Below are positions 1 through 13,197 of a stretch of 64,000 bases of DNA, piece after piece. The notes beneath the pieces are model-generated. The model saw nothing but the letters and a program-made list of their open reading frames with translations, ran no database searches and was not told the DNA's origin. Made by a program: the position numbers and the translations under genes. The DNA is from Ignelater luminosus (Eukaryota; Arthropoda; Insecta; Coleoptera; Elateridae): contig VTPC01090673.1 in NCBI GenBank assembly GCA_011009095.1, positions 27,670 to 91,669 on the forward strand, read 5' to 3'. Position 1 is the first letter of the stretch. Each line of letters begins with the position of its first letter.

Positions 1-434
1 TTATTAAACTGCAGATTATGTTTAAAACTTTGAGGCAAAAACAGACTGGCTGGGTAATTCATTTTTTTGCACTCTCTTTAGTTAGTTCGATGCAGTGCTT
101 TGTGAAATAAGTGGGTGCGGATTGTAGAAGGAATCAGTTATCCACTTCAGTAGATGAGCTGCGTGAATGTTTATTGCTTCATTTCTTTTCCTAACATAAT
201 TTCTTGTCAGGGTTAAGTAACTTCACCATTTCTTTAACGTTTCCGGCGACCTGTACGGTCAGTAGGTTTTATAAGTTTTAAGGGATTTATGAAAGCCGCT
301 ATTTTAGTGTTGCATATAGTCGCTTAGAGGACACCGCTTACAAAACGTCAAGAATCAAGATTTATTTAGTTAACGTAAATCTAGAGTTTTATCAAGATGC
401 ATCAATGATTTAGCCTACAGTGAATTTTTAAAAT
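1..434. other. AT-rich DNA, nothing recognised
   Basis: I see no coding frame, RNA gene or repeat boundary here. The decayed mariner that follows probably begins near the end of this stretch, but no terminal repeat could be recognised. Confidence 0.5.
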
Positions 435-1363
435 TGATAAGTCGGCAAAAGAAACGAAGTTGAAAAGAGAAAACAATGTCTCGCTGAGTTGGTTTCTGTT
501 TTTGGTGATGAAGCACCACATGAATCGACAATTTCCCGCTCGTACTGAGAATTCCAACGTGGACGTACCAGTTTCAGTGACGATCCCAAGACAGGTCCAC
601 AAAGGACAGCAGTCACTCAGAAAACATCGATGCTGTGCGCTAGCTGATTAAGGAAGACCGACATATGACATATCGCGAGATTGAGACATCCTTAAGCATT
701 TCAAATATCTCAGTCCAAAATATCCTGCATAAGAAATTAGGTGTGAGAAAGTTAGTTTTCAATTGGATCCCGCATCTTTTAACTAAAAAGCAATAGGCGG
801 CTCGCGTTAATTAGTGCAGAAAAGGAAGCTCAAAAAGCGTTTATAGCATCGTCAGTGGTGTTGAATCATGGATTTATTCCTATGAACCCGAAAATAAAAG
901 TCAATTCGATGTTTGGGTGTTTCAAGATGAGAAGAAGCGAACAAAAGTTGATCTCAAAGTTTTTCCCAAAATCAGGTCATGTAGCTACAATTTCTTTACA
1001 AGCTCAAACAACAGTTAATGACAATGGGTATACAACTGTTTGTTTGCCAGAAGTAATCGCCGTGCTTCAAGAAACCAAGAATCATTCTCCACCAAGACGA
1101 TGCAAGTTTGGAGTAGCAAAAGATCGGATTATTAGATCACGCTCTGTACCGTCCCAACCTAAGTCGCAGAGATTTTTTACTATCCCAAAGATCAAGAATC
1201 GACTGCATAGTCAACGGTTTCAGTCTCTGGAAGAAGCAGTCGATGCCTTCAAAATGACAATTTTGACTGTCCCAAGTGAAGAATGGAATAACTGCTTTAA
1301 CAGTTGGTTTGGTCGAATGCAAAAGTGTATCAATCTTTTTGGAGCATACTTTAAAAAACAATA
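435..1363 (+). pseudogene. Decayed mariner transposase relic
   Basis: Translated with frame changes, this stretch follows a DD34D mariner transposase almost end to end. In order one sees a FGDEAP-like segment near 510, an N-terminal helix-turn-helix stretch (HMTYREIETSLSIS) near 660-700, an IPHLLT motif near 770, an ESWIYSYEPE-like segment near 865-895, a GHVATISL segment near 975-1000, and a C-terminal end (RMQKCINLFGAYFKKQ) closing at 1363. It is dead: several stops and frameshifts interrupt it. The first catalytic Asp of the usual GDESW motif has become Val, and the third (usual NDFF) is replaced (QRFF). Terminal repeats are not recognisable, so the borders are those of the protein similarity only. 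The open frame at 855-1364 is a fragment of this relic, not a separate gene. Confidence 0.85.
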
Positions 1364-4300
1364 AAGCACATTAAGTCGATCTTCTGTTTTCTGACTATAT
1401 GCAACATTAAAAAGACAGCCCAATAGTTCAGAATGTTACTAATATTATTGCACTTGGTTGGCATTTAAAGAACCAGGTGACAACATCTGTTTAAAGGATT
1501 TTTGAGGTAGATTTTTGTACAAGTCATAAAAAGTACAATTGGTTTGTTATGCTTTTATTAGCTACCTTTTCTCTGGTAGTTTTAATGTCAGTTATGAAGA
1601 ATGACAAAAAGAAGAAAGGGATTTCTATATCACTAACAAGTATGGAATCGGCCTAATATCCAAAGAACCATTTATTAAATTACTTAATGAGATTGAAGTA
1701 TTATACTGAAATGGTTAAAATCAATTATTGCATTGTTTCGATGGTTTACTGATTTAGTTAATGTTTGAGATACAGCGTTAACTTTATTTTTTTCAACTAG
1801 CACGAGGGATTAATTTGACAGTGTTGCAAAGCTTATGCTTTTCCGAGTACAATGATGTATCCATTGTTCATATTACTTTTATTAAATAAAACCGTAACTT
1901 CCTCCAGCTAAAGAGTGTGCTCCCTCAATTATGCAATTTTGACTACAGAATGGAAATTGGGTTTTATGTCATTATTGGAATTCTCGAAATGCCCATGCTA
2001 CCGGAGGGGGGGGGTTAAACATTTTATCCTGTTTATTTATTTATTCTTTTATGTGAACATGTTACCTTGATTGTGATTCCGAATGACAGTCTGTTTGCTT
2101 TAAAGAACAAACTAACAATTTTTAATAAAATTAGTTTTAAAATGAAAATGAGTAATTGAAAAAAGACTTACCTCGATTCATACGAGAAAACAAAAACGCA
2201 AACGTCCCTAATCAATAATTAATAGATTGTATACGATCACTAAACGTGCATACGTATCTTCTGCTGTATAAAATTTCCAATTTGCATAATCTCTACTCGG
2301 TTATCTGTTTAAGATTGCTGAAGATAAAACCAGAAAGATAAAATTCTACAAAACTCTTTAGATGTATCGATAGAATCACACGGTTGCTATAATTTATAGA
2401 ACCTCTAATAAATGTTAATGTATCAGTAACAAAAAAGAGGACAAGAAATCTAAAAAATTTTAATTTTAAGTAATCTTTCAGAATGTTAAATATGGACTGT
2501 TGGCTTCTGAAAAATTGTAATGAATACAAAATAATTTCTGTTATTAATCTTCTCTTTGAGTATATTTTTGTACGGCTAGTAGATCGAGTGATCAAATGAA
2601 AACGAAGCTGCTAAATTAGAACATTTTTAATGGTCCAGATTTTAATTAATTAATGCTTTTTTAATTTTAAAAACATCTTTAAAAAGACAGTACGATTTTT
2701 TAAAGATTTTAAAAGCGTTTTCGAATCAGAATTAATTTAGGTTAGAAATACATAGTGGGTTAGACGATATGTAATTCAAATTAGTGTTTTAAAGTCTTTT
2801 ATAGGCGATGAAATCATATGGGCTATAAAACATGTTTATAAGTGTGGGAGAGAAATAATTTATGCTTTGTTTAATTAGATCACTTTTTGTAGTTTCAACT
2901 AAAACTTTTACTTTACATAAATATAATTTTTACATTAAATATAAAACCTGTACTAAAGGCATAATAAAGGTAACTTGAGCAAACCGTTTGCATCCGTGTT
3001 ACAAAGGCCAACACAAAGTAAAGTGCATATACTACATAAGCAGAGGAGATATTGTTTCTAACATAAAAGTTATCATTACCAATAGCAGAGCCAACTCAGC
3101 ATGCCATTAACCTCAACATAAGTGTCGCATACTGGATATACCCACGCATATGTAAAACGAATTCACTACATAATAGAAATAGAAAATTACACTGATTGAA
3201 ATTTAAAAATTAGGTATTTTTATTACAATGAGAACTCGGAAAAACTAGAAGATTTAAAAGAGGCAAAGATGTTGTCAGTGGCTTTCCTTTGATGCAATAA
3301 AAATACAAAACCAAGTTAAATTTCAATTAATAAACAATTATATGTGTGTGTAAAAACACAACCAAATAATTTCCGATTGCCTTAAATCTACTATAATCCG
3401 TGGTTAATAACTGCAGTATTCTGGGGTACGTCATATCTGGAATTTATAGCTTAATCGTGGTTTTTCCTAAATAAAAGATAATATCCGTTTACTATATCTA
3501 AAAATATATTTAGTCACATTTTATGGAATTAAACGAATCAGTCTATGAGCGCTTCCGGTTATTGTACTCGGGTTGTATAAACAGGAGTGTATCGTTCAGT
3601 GATGCTGATGTTTCATTAATCATTATCAAATAAACATTATTTTGGATAATTTGAATAAATTTAATGACTGATATAGAGCAGATACGTGAATAATTATTTA
3701 ATTAACAAACTATGTCATATCTAGAGATAACTCTTCTTCAGATTATCAGATTACTTACGGAACTAAAACAAACAACATTCCAGTTCGCAAATTTCGGATA
3801 AAAATGTGTCATTGAAAACTTCAAGCTAGAACCGGCAGGTTCTGGCATTTATTGAAAGAATGTACTGACTTCCCTATCGTAAATTATAACTGTGAATGTA
3901 TTCTAACAGACAGAACTCTTGTCCCTTCAAAAGAAATGGTTTTTCGAGATCAAAAAGCAAACTTGTCTTAACTTGAAAATTAGCACTATACCTTGTTGCT
4001 TATTATAGCACACAATAAATATTGTGATGATAACTTATTATTGGTAGGTAATTTTCCAATTTGACTTAACAGGATATGAAATAAAAACATTCGAAGCAAG
4101 AGATAAAAATATTATTTATTTGTACTGATTCAGAATCTGCTTCTTTTTTTGTTTTATTTCTCTTTAACGTTTTCTGATGCACTATTTACACATAACATTC
4201 TTTCTGTCTCTTTCTTGTTTATTATCTTAACTTTTACCTATCACGTTCTCCTGTAGTATGTTTGTACTGACTGCCATTTTTAATTTCTGCAAATGGACAA

Positions 4301-4849
4301 TCCTAACTCTAGTTCATATATCAAATTTGTCACTTTTTGACATAAACGTCTTAGTACAACCACGGTATATTTTACTCTTAGAACAGTTTGTTGTTGTTAC
4401 ATTGGTGGATACGGAATCTTTCTTAGAAATAAATTAGAAAATCTGAAGAAGTCGAGAAATTTAATTTCTTAATATGGCACGGTACCCTGATTACTTCCTA
4501 AATCCTTACCGTCCTATATGACCTTGTATCCTTGTTGGCCTACATTTTAGAAGTCTTTGCAGGTTTCCTGATCCTCAAGAGTCGTTGAATCTTTACAAAG
4601 TTTTGCGTTCTTGTAAGTTGCTAAGGCTTTGCAGAACCTCAAGTTCTAGTGAAGGAAGCTTTTAGTGATCTTTTCGGCTCTTGCATACTTCCACTCATTG
4701 AAGGACTCATAGTCCTTGAGGGTTTCCAGGTTCTTGCAAACTATCGCTTTCTTGTGAAATTCTTTTAATTTCAATTGCAAAAACCTTCAAAATCGCATAT
4801 TTGTAATTATACATATATATCAGGTTCTTATTCGACAATTTACAATCCT
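1364..4849. other. Anonymous AT-rich DNA
   Basis: No supportable gene. There is a run of nine G at 2006-2014. The minus-strand open frame at 2293-2595 is Leu/Phe/Ser-rich with no motif I recognise and is probably chance in AT-rich DNA. From about 4530 to 4760 the sequence is rich in short CTTG/CAAG and AGGTTT-like words, which may be an eroded short-period repeat. Confidence 0.4.
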
Positions 4850-5404
4850 GCACTATGTCCAATATGAGTAAAATTTCGGTCATGAGTATTTTTTGATCTT
4901 GCATGATAAAATGAGTGATTCTAAAGTAAGTTTCAATAGATCCAGATGTAGACAAGTTTAAATAATGCCTGTGGAACCGAAAAACATGAAAAAACCGAAA
5001 AGCATCTTTGATGTCGTATATCTCCCAGCCGACTTGCAACTAGTCAATTGTAGCAGTGGAAGACACTACAAGGGATAAGGATGATCTTGGTTGAATAGTA
5101 CTCTGCTCCAACTCGCTCCCATCTAGGCTAGGCCAAACTTGACCCTTCTGATTAACAAAAATTCCATTTTCTCTGAAATTATCATTGAAAATCGGTATTT
5201 AACCTCATAAATGCTTAAATAATAAAACTGTTGAAATCACCAGAAAAAAAACCAAAAGCACCGAAATTTGATTTTTTGGGTTTTCCGGTTCCATAGGCAT
5301 TATTTAAAACTGTTTACATCTGAATCTGTTGAAACTTACCTTAGAATCACCTATTCTATCATCCAAGATCAAAAAATACTCATGACCCATATTGGACATA
5401 GTGC
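4850..5404. repeat. Imperfect inverted repeat, possible MITE
   Basis: The left arm (about 4850-4987) and the right arm (about 5278-5404) are reverse complements of each other with scattered mismatches and small indels. Shared blocks include GCACTATGTCCAATATG at the outer ends, TCATGAGTATTTTTTGATCT, GTAAGTTTCAA, and AATAATGCCTRTGGAACCG toward the inside. About 290 bp separate the arms. No transposase coding is visible. An old nonautonomous DNA transposon or a foldback duplication would both fit. No target-site duplication could be identified. Confidence 0.7.
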
Positions 5405-6163
5405 CCTGTATTCAAGATGACTTCTAAGAGATACAGATTTTAATGATCCAGAAGTGCTGATCTGCTACTGTTACAGTTATTTACTAAATTGAGAACCAAG
5501 TCAGTCGAAAACCCCATTTATAACAAATATTAGTACCTCTTGATACATTGCTGTAATAAATAGTTCTGATAAACAAATACTTTACTACTCTGAATACAAA
5601 TACTGTATCAGGATTTTAAGTCAATGACGTAGCTCTTTTGTATCCAAGACCAAGCCCTTTTAAAATATTTTTGCAACATAAGAAAGTTCGTTTGCAAGAC
5701 TTAGAAACTACCCTTTGAAGATTTTTGATCCATCCCTCCATAGTTTCCCAAAACCTGAGTAGAACGTTGTTCATTCCTTTTTTCTTGCACTATGATTAAT
5801 ACCCGACCCACTTCTTTGACTTAAATACGACTTTGAAGATTCTAGGTTCGTTTTTTCATGGTCTTCCAAAACTTCAAAAGAAGAAGGCGTACCGATAACA
5901 AGAATTACAGCTCCCAACCTTCTATCCGTCGCCATCACCATAATGAGTTAAATATTGAACAAGAAAGCGACTTTCTTGCCACATAAGCAAGTAAAAAGCG
6001 AAGACTATTTTGTGTCAATTTTGATAGTTCGTTAGGGAATAAACTAGTAGCTCAATGACCTTTGAAGGGTCTTATCCAAGTCGAAGACTATTTTGCTCAA
6101 CTGGAAATTATTGTTCAAAAATTCTTCAAGATTCTCAATTCTAAATATATCACTCTATTTCGA
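5405..6163. other. Anonymous DNA
   Basis: No gene or clear repeat border. Loosely repeated TTTGAAGATT/AAAACTT-type words occur between 5690 and 5900. Confidence 0.4.
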
Positions 6164-6423
6164 ATTAACTCTGGACCTGAGTATTAAAAGGGCCAATGTC
6201 CATTTTCACTGTTATGAGATATTAGTGGTGCAAGTTTTAAAAGCAGATATAATTCCATTGTAAGTGTGTAAAAACTCAAAATGATATATCATAAACCTTT
6301 AACAATAGGAGATTGACCTTTTTTGTGTCGATAGTATTGAACTAGGGCATTTTAGTGTTGGTTAAATCTCAAAAATAACAAAAGCGGAGATTGGCCCTTT
6401 TAACACTCAGGTCCAGAACTAAC
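6164..6423. mobile_element. Short MITE with terminal inverted repeats
   Basis: The two ends are mirror copies. The left reads CTCTGGACCTGAGTATTAAA near 6169-6188, and the right end on the other strand reads TTCTGGACCTGAGTGTTAAA. The match continues through AAGGGCCAATSTCC and weakly on to GAGATT, giving about 55-60 bp of inverted repeat in a roughly 260-bp element without coding capacity. The flanks are TTAA on the left and a TTAG-like sequence on the right, so a TTAA or TA target duplication is possible but not certain. Confidence 0.8.
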
Positions 6424-7029
6424 TTTCTAGTAATTCCCTGATTTTGAAAAGTTATCATGTCTGATTTGCATTCTGAAAAATGAATTTTAACAAGATATGC
6501 GGCTATAGACTTTTAATTTTTCTTTGTGCAGACATTCACGTTTCTGTAAACTGGTGCAGTTGGTGGAGTTCTTATGAATCACTGACTGTTATGTAGTTTT
6601 AAAGTTCTTGGAGACCTTTAGGTTTTGCAAGCCCCCAACAGTGTTCTCTTAGGTTTTATAATTTTTTTAGATCACCAGGTTGTAGCGAGTTTACTAAGTT
6701 TTGAGGACTGCTGAATCGGAACCCCGATCGTAGAAAACCCGAAGTCCGAAAAGTATGACTTATTTTTCCGCTCGGTGGTAACGCTTTTGATGTAGTGATG
6801 CAATGCATAAGAAGCCTTGGGTTTTACGTACAATGAATAGGAATAACAAAGATTTTCAAAATGTTTCTTCGGCTTCCTCGTCTTCCTATCCATCTACATG
6901 TAAGATCCAGAAATAGACGCACTTCTGCCCCGAAATGAGGAGGTGCCTCATTTTGTTGAATCCAGATGTTCTGCTAAGGCATTTGGAGTCTTCATTATTT
7001 GGAAAAAGAACTTCTAGAGCTGGAACCAA
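6424..7029. other. Anonymous DNA
   Basis: No supportable feature. The open frames here on either strand lack recognisable motifs. The last part may be decayed upstream sequence of the transposase fragment that follows. Confidence 0.4.
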
Positions 7030-7290
7030 TTCAAACCTTAGAAAATACATGGATAGGACAACGAGAACAAATTGAATGGCCTGCGAGATTTTTTTTAGAT
7101 TTTCTTTTGTGGGGCCACTTAATATCAACAGTTTACATTAATAGACCTAACAATTTAAAAGGTTTGAAACATCGGATTCGAACTGAAATGGAAAACATCG
7201 CACCACAAACGTTCCAACGTGCAGTGCAAAGTGTTTGTACATACACGAATAGGGCAAGTGATTTTGTTTGTTTCTTTTTTAACTTCTAAT
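7030..7290 (+). pseudogene. Mariner/Tc1-type transposase C-terminal fragment
   Basis: The frame reads TWIGQREQIEWPAR, then a damaged third-Asp block (LDFLLWG), then STVYINRPNNLKGLKHRIR and IAPQTFQRAVQSV. This is the standard C-terminal layout of the insect mariner-like transposases in which a WPARSPDLTPLDFFLWG-type block carries the third catalytic Asp. Only the last third of a transposase is present and no terminal repeats were found. The open frame continues a little upstream without similarity I can recognise. It is a dead fragment. Confidence 0.8.
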
Positions 7291-10200
7291 GTTATTTTTA
7301 TCAAGAATAAATGTTGATGTTATTAAACTTAATAAGTGTTTTTCTCAAAAAAGTTGGTATGTAAGGAACCAAGAGTTTTTAAGCATCATTCAACAAGTAA
7401 ATAAGTTTATCAAGATCTGTAAAAGAATGGAGTTGTAATTTAAAAAAATAATGATGTTATAGCTCAGGAACATGAACTCTCAAGAAAAATCTTTCTGCGC
7501 TCAAAAATGCCTTATTGAAATATAAAATCGGCGTGTTCAAGGGTTTTTCAAAAAAAAAACATGTAACCAAGTTATGAATTTTGTTCCGAACTTTATCACC
7601 ACTCTGTACAGTATACTACTTGTGTGATTAGAAAAGTAGGCTAACGCCTCGTTGAGCAAGCATCATACGTGTTCTATAAGTCTTCATAATTCCATTTGTT
7701 ACATAAATAAGTAACTATTGGATCATCACTACTGAATCAATTATTTCATTTTTAAGAAGAAATTTTTAAGTAAACCTTGTTAAAATAAAATTAACCGACT
7801 TTAAATCAACAAAGAACCATGGTTAAAAGTCATATATAAAGGCAAACATGTACCTATCCTTAATATTCTGTCAGACTTTTTTCATCTTATGGTCTGTTTA
7901 CCACATTAATAAAACAATCAATCAAAAATTCGATTAGTGTTTTGCAACAAACGATAAGAAAATTGGCAGGCGTAAAATGCTTCTATTGTTAAAACATTCT
8001 TCTTGTCAGACTATGAAGAATACCTACTAAAAATATTTTGATAGTTTTCTTTAGTTATAATCTTATATGACAAATCGTGGATGTTTAGTAAAATAAATAT
8101 GTGTTTAATTAATCATCCTAGCGCATAGTACATGGAATGTTTAAGAAATATTATTATCGTGTTTCAATGAAAATTTAACTTTATTTTACGGTCTGAGACA
8201 TTTTAGTTAAGCAAAAAGGATTTACAAGTTTTCATGTGCAATTGAGCAGTTTGAGAGGAAAATTGTCTAATTGGAGCACGGTGATATGGTTATTTGAATT
8301 TTAAATGCTTTTATTTGATTTTAGGAAAATCATCAATTTTGAATGTAAAAATCTAATAACTATTTGTAATTAAGTTGCAAAATATTGCAACAGAATAATT
8401 TTTAAACAACCGTCATTTAAAATAAGACAAGATAGATGATATTTATTGTTAGTACTGATAAGATCACAATTTATAGGTTTCTAAAAAAGACAGTTGATAT
8501 CAGATTTTATAAATAAACTACTTCACAAAAATTAGGAACATTAAGAAGACTAAGCAAATCTATAATAACATAGATAATATCATGGTATTTTTTACGCGTT
8601 CTATTACAGTGAATTTTTTGTAAACAAGATGTAATTAAATCAATTTTTAAAAAGTAATCCCTTTTCTTTCGAATATAATATTATTTAGCTGACTTTAGAC
8701 ATGTCTTCAGAATTTATTTTGGAAATTGACACTCAATTTGTAAAAGAATGTACATACAAGGATCAAGTAAAGAATGCTAAATGCAATATTAATCTCAACA
8801 CTGTTTTCACACAATTGCCATATCAAAGATAATTTTTCTAGAGGGAATTTAAAACAATGCAACCATTCTTATTCATATTTAATATCATTTATCATTAACT
8901 ATAATTATGATATATTAAATTACCAAATAGATATAGTACTTTTACTGTCATTTTTAAAGTATTAAAACAAGTAGAAGATTTATGAACGATTCTTTGAGAT
9001 TTTCCAGTTCTTCTGGCTTTCAGAATATAAAATTAATTTTTGCTTTGACAATAGAATTATTGCTAAAGAAATATACTGTGTTTCACAATAGATTGGTTAG
9101 AGAAACGAAACCCCCAGACAATAATAAATTCTAAGAATCTCAATCCACATGAAAGTAGCGATATTCAATTAGGTATTATACTTTTAATCGCTACTTATTC
9201 TTTTTTAGTTTTTATATGTATTTAATTAGAAATCTTGTAACTCTTAAACTTTTTTGTGGCTTTCTATTGTTCTTTGCAATCATTTAGATTTAAACTAAAT
9301 TGAATCTTTAGTAAATATTTCAGAAACATACATGTTGCAAAGTAACCAAAATGGACACAATTGGTATTCGTTTCTGGCCACTCAGAACACACCATTGACA
9401 TTAAGAAAATAAAGGGAAAATAACAATATGAAATTGTATTTAATCAATGCAAACTAACAAAAAAAAGTTTTAAAACTCCTAGAGGAGAATAGCGCAAGTG
9501 TTCACTAAGAATATAATAGTTTACTGTCGTTAGATTGCGGTTTCACAATAGTGTATTACGCAACAAAGAGATTGCTCTTTTGGCGTGTGTTGCATACGCT
9601 GTTTCTTCTACGCTAGTGTCAAAAAAACTTTGATACAGGTTTAGGCGCCACTACTGCCCAAACGAAATATTTTTGAGAACTAGCGCCCGCGTAATTAGTA
9701 GGTTTAGATCTTGGAAATTTCTTCTTTTGGGCAATTCAATTGATCTTAAATGAATCGTTGTTGTTTAGGAATGTTAAAGATGAGTGCATTTTGAGGTGAA
9801 GATAAAGCTGTTTTGAATCATGATATGACATAGTCAGGATGGAAGTGGTCATAACAGAGTATCAAATGAATTCAGTCTGTTGACAAGATTGGCAAAATTT
9901 TAGATACATAACGGAGAACGGTGTAGAAGCATTATGCGATCGAAAGTAAACTCATCTTCAAATACTACCCCTATAAGTGATATTGCATTAATATAAAACA
10001 AACTTTTTTGTTTGTCGCTTAGTTACACTATATAATTGTTGATAGCAATGACAGCCTTATGCTTGCCAGATTAAGTTAGTTGTTGCAAATGCAATCCACA
10101 CTACATTATGTCCTCTTTGCACGCCTAGAGACTGCAAGCCAACAATACTGGTGTTAGATGTCAAACCTGCAGCTGCTTTCAGGGTGTCGGTTGGATTCTG

Positions 10201-10394
10201 TTCGGGATACCAATTGGTATGGTACTAATTACTAAATTTATAATTAGTTTTGATTTGCTTTTGTTTTTGCATAAATCAATGCTTGATAGTGCTTTATTTT
10301 CTCTCTAGGATATACTTATCAGAGAATAATCAACCTAGCAGATAGCAATCGACTCTAATGGCATAACAGTTCTTATGTGAACTCCCACGCGAAT
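7291..10394. other. Anonymous AT-rich DNA
   Basis: No gene could be supported in about 3.1 kb. A less AT-rich patch at about 9580-9720 contains GGCGCC and GCGCCCGCG words but no open frame of note. Confidence 0.4.
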
Positions 10395-10710
10395 TCCGAA
10401 GTCATGCCAAAATGGTTCCAAACACATCGAATATTTGTTCTGATATCCTGGAGCAAATACTCAAGCAGTCAAATCTTCTCTACAATATCGTTACTTGTCA
10501 CAAAAATTATATTTTTCATTGTGACCCTCGAAACAAAACAGCAATCGATGCATTAAGAAACGTCCTCTTCTCAAGCAACTATAAAAACAATGTCAACTGT
10601 TTTTTTTTCTACTAAGTGGATTTCTTATAGTCAGACCGTCAACCAAAAGAACTACATTGATGTTTTAGTCACTTTACGAAAAAAGAGGACGAACTTGTGG
10701 AAAGATAAAT
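10395..10710 (+). pseudogene. Mariner transposase fragment, decayed
   Basis: The first open frame contains ICSDILEQILKQSNLLYNIV followed by TCHKNYIFHCDPRNKTA. This lines up with the block around the first catalytic Asp of insect mariner-like transposases, typically a TCDESWIFxYDPxTK motif. After frame changes, SQTVNQKNYIDVL and LRKKRTNLWKD follow, matching the later QTVNQxYYxxVLxxLR block. The position normally held by the Asp-Glu pair reads HK, so the copy is catalytically dead. Both ends are missing. Confidence 0.6.
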
Positions 10711-13197
10711 GAATTCTTCAGCGTACACGGAATCTTCCTTGAAGCGGTGTTTGACAGAAGATCCAGTGTTCAATTTTTATCCAAATTTTCCATTTCGTGA
10801 CTTTTTTTTCCAAAATGAATAATTTCAATAATGGAAGAACTGAAGGCAACCATATGTGAACAGAGAAAAAGGGCATAATGAAGAGAATTATTAATGTCTA
10901 CAAATACATGGCTCAAATAATTGCATTATTTACATTTTCTTCTGATTCTAGATTCTGCGATCGATTTATTAGGTTAGTGTTTTACGTTATCTATGGAATC
11001 CGGTAGTACTTTTTATTATTTTTATTTTGAATTTCCGCAAGCCATATTTCGAAAAAGTCATTCTATGTAGTTCTCTTTTAGTTTATGTAAGATTCTAGCC
11101 GTGTGACATCCGTTTATCCAAAATTATATTTAAACCACACTACCTTTAGCATTTGCAAAACACCGACTTCTTGACTTGAATCTTTGTGAATAGATTAATT
11201 AATGTGTACTGCCTTTTAATAGAGTCCATGACGCTTGAGCGCGACCGTTTGGATGCCGACCATTTGGACACAAGGCTGTTACCAAGATACAAGAAAATAA
11301 TATCAACCCAAATTATCCTACTAACTTACATTTATATAACATTTTACTATATTTAATTTACGATGCAGATATCTACATAGGCCAATTAAATCGAGACAGG
11401 AACTATAGAAAACAACCAATGTATCATTCGAAAATGTAAAATGTACATAAAAGAACTACTAGAAATCAGGGTCATGCCGACTATTGAGCTGAAGTAGCGA
11501 ATACAGGACTGCATTTAATATCCAACAACAATTTGGGAAACAAACAGGCTTAGATAGCTATTCAAAAAGGGAATAACAATTTGTTTTATTTTTTGTCCAA
11601 ATGATCTCGCGGACACATGACCTGGCCTCCTCCTCACGCATCTACCGAAAGTCTTAGAGTTCCAGTAACAGCATCTATCTGTCTTTAGATGATTTTCTGG
11701 GTCATTAATAATTTTTTTGGTTTTATTAGAAACCACGTCTTTTTTCAAATCTTCCCCTCCTAAATGCAAACTGTTGTTTGTATTGTTCGTTAGACATAAA
11801 CATCTAAAACTTAGATTTAATTGTAATTACTTCAATCGCCTCAAAATACAATCCTAAGTATGATCTTGCCTTATAGGTACCTATATGTGTAGGTATGCAG
11901 TTGGGATAGCAGCTTACATCTTCTATGTACGAAATCCTAAACCTTACTACGATTAAATTTCGCTAAAATGTCTCATCTTTACAAAAAAGTTTCTTATTCA
12001 TACTGTGATATCGTTCTACTTTGCTTTACACATACAGGATGCTTTCGAAAGTATGCAAAAAACTTTACCAACTCATAGTATACACAAAAATGAAACAAAA
12101 ACCTCAATAAAGCTTTTTTCCCAAAGTGTTAAATTAAAAAGCTAAAGAATGAGAATTGTAGGTCCTTTATATCTAGTGTATTACTTATACACTAGCAAAA
12201 TCCGGTAGGCTGTTGTGACTGTTTTCTGTTATAACAGCAGGTTAAAAAATGAAACAATACTCGATATTCTCATTTCATTATGGAGTAAGAATAATGTTCT
12301 CACGCACTTTGGAGTTCGGATGTTGCTCAACTCAAACTAGTATTGACTGCTAATTTCGACAAATATTTAAATTTCCTGGGTATTCAAATAAATTTTGTAA
12401 TCATAATAAATCATAAGAAAATATTTAAAATATGATCTTTTAACAAAAAAGAAGGAACAGTATGTCACTCTCTTATAGAGCACTCTTTGTTGTTGAGAAT
12501 ATACTTAACATGTAATGGTAATTTTTCCTTAAAATAGTAATAATTTCTTCAAGATATAACAAGTGTTTAAGCATTTCTTACTCTATAATTCCTGAATAGA
12601 TAATTCAATAAAGATCATAAGAAATAGAACGTTAGACTGATAATAAATAAAGAAGATAGTAGTAGCACAAAGATGGAAAGAGAACCAAACAAAATCAGAA
12701 ATGAGCATTTAGATGATGCGATGGTAATGACAAATGAGAGTAAAATAAAATAAAGAATGAACCGAGATTACTATATGAATAGACCAAAAACAATACAAAA
12801 CATAAAATGGTGAAACAGGCGAAGAAAAAGGAAACAAAGGTAGAAAAGAGCCAAAAATGATAAAATATACAAAACAGAAGAGAAAAGGGAATACTCTAGC
12901 TTCAATTTTATAATACTTATTGAGTATTATGTTGCAACTTGCAAGTGAAGGGTTTGTAATTTTATATGGCACACTGTCCTACTAATAACTACTACGTTTG
13001 GAATCACGTGCTATTTCTTCCACAGATTTCTAATAAATTCAATGATAGAAAAATCTCTGAATTGGATGACGTTTTCTAGAGATTCTGTACATGTCCTATA
13101 TTGCTATTTCTGAATCTCCACATATTCGGTACTGCTATCACATTTTTTACGCCCACAAGCAACATTTTGATGGTTGAATTCCAATAAAACTGTTCTA
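10711..13197. other. Anonymous DNA
   Basis: No supportable gene. An 8-bp palindrome with a short loop (CTAGTGTA / TACACTAG) lies at 12173-12195. CATTTGGACA-type words occur in opposite orientation near 11265 and 11595 but are too short to define an element. Confidence 0.4.

Noticed and set aside
2293-2595. 100-codon minus-strand frame
   Set aside because: No motif, no splice context and a composition expected from AT-rich DNA; a chemoreceptor-like reading could not be supported.
11225-11640. Inverted CATTTGGACA words as a transposon
   Set aside because: The matches are about 10 bp long and poorly aligned, with no target duplication.
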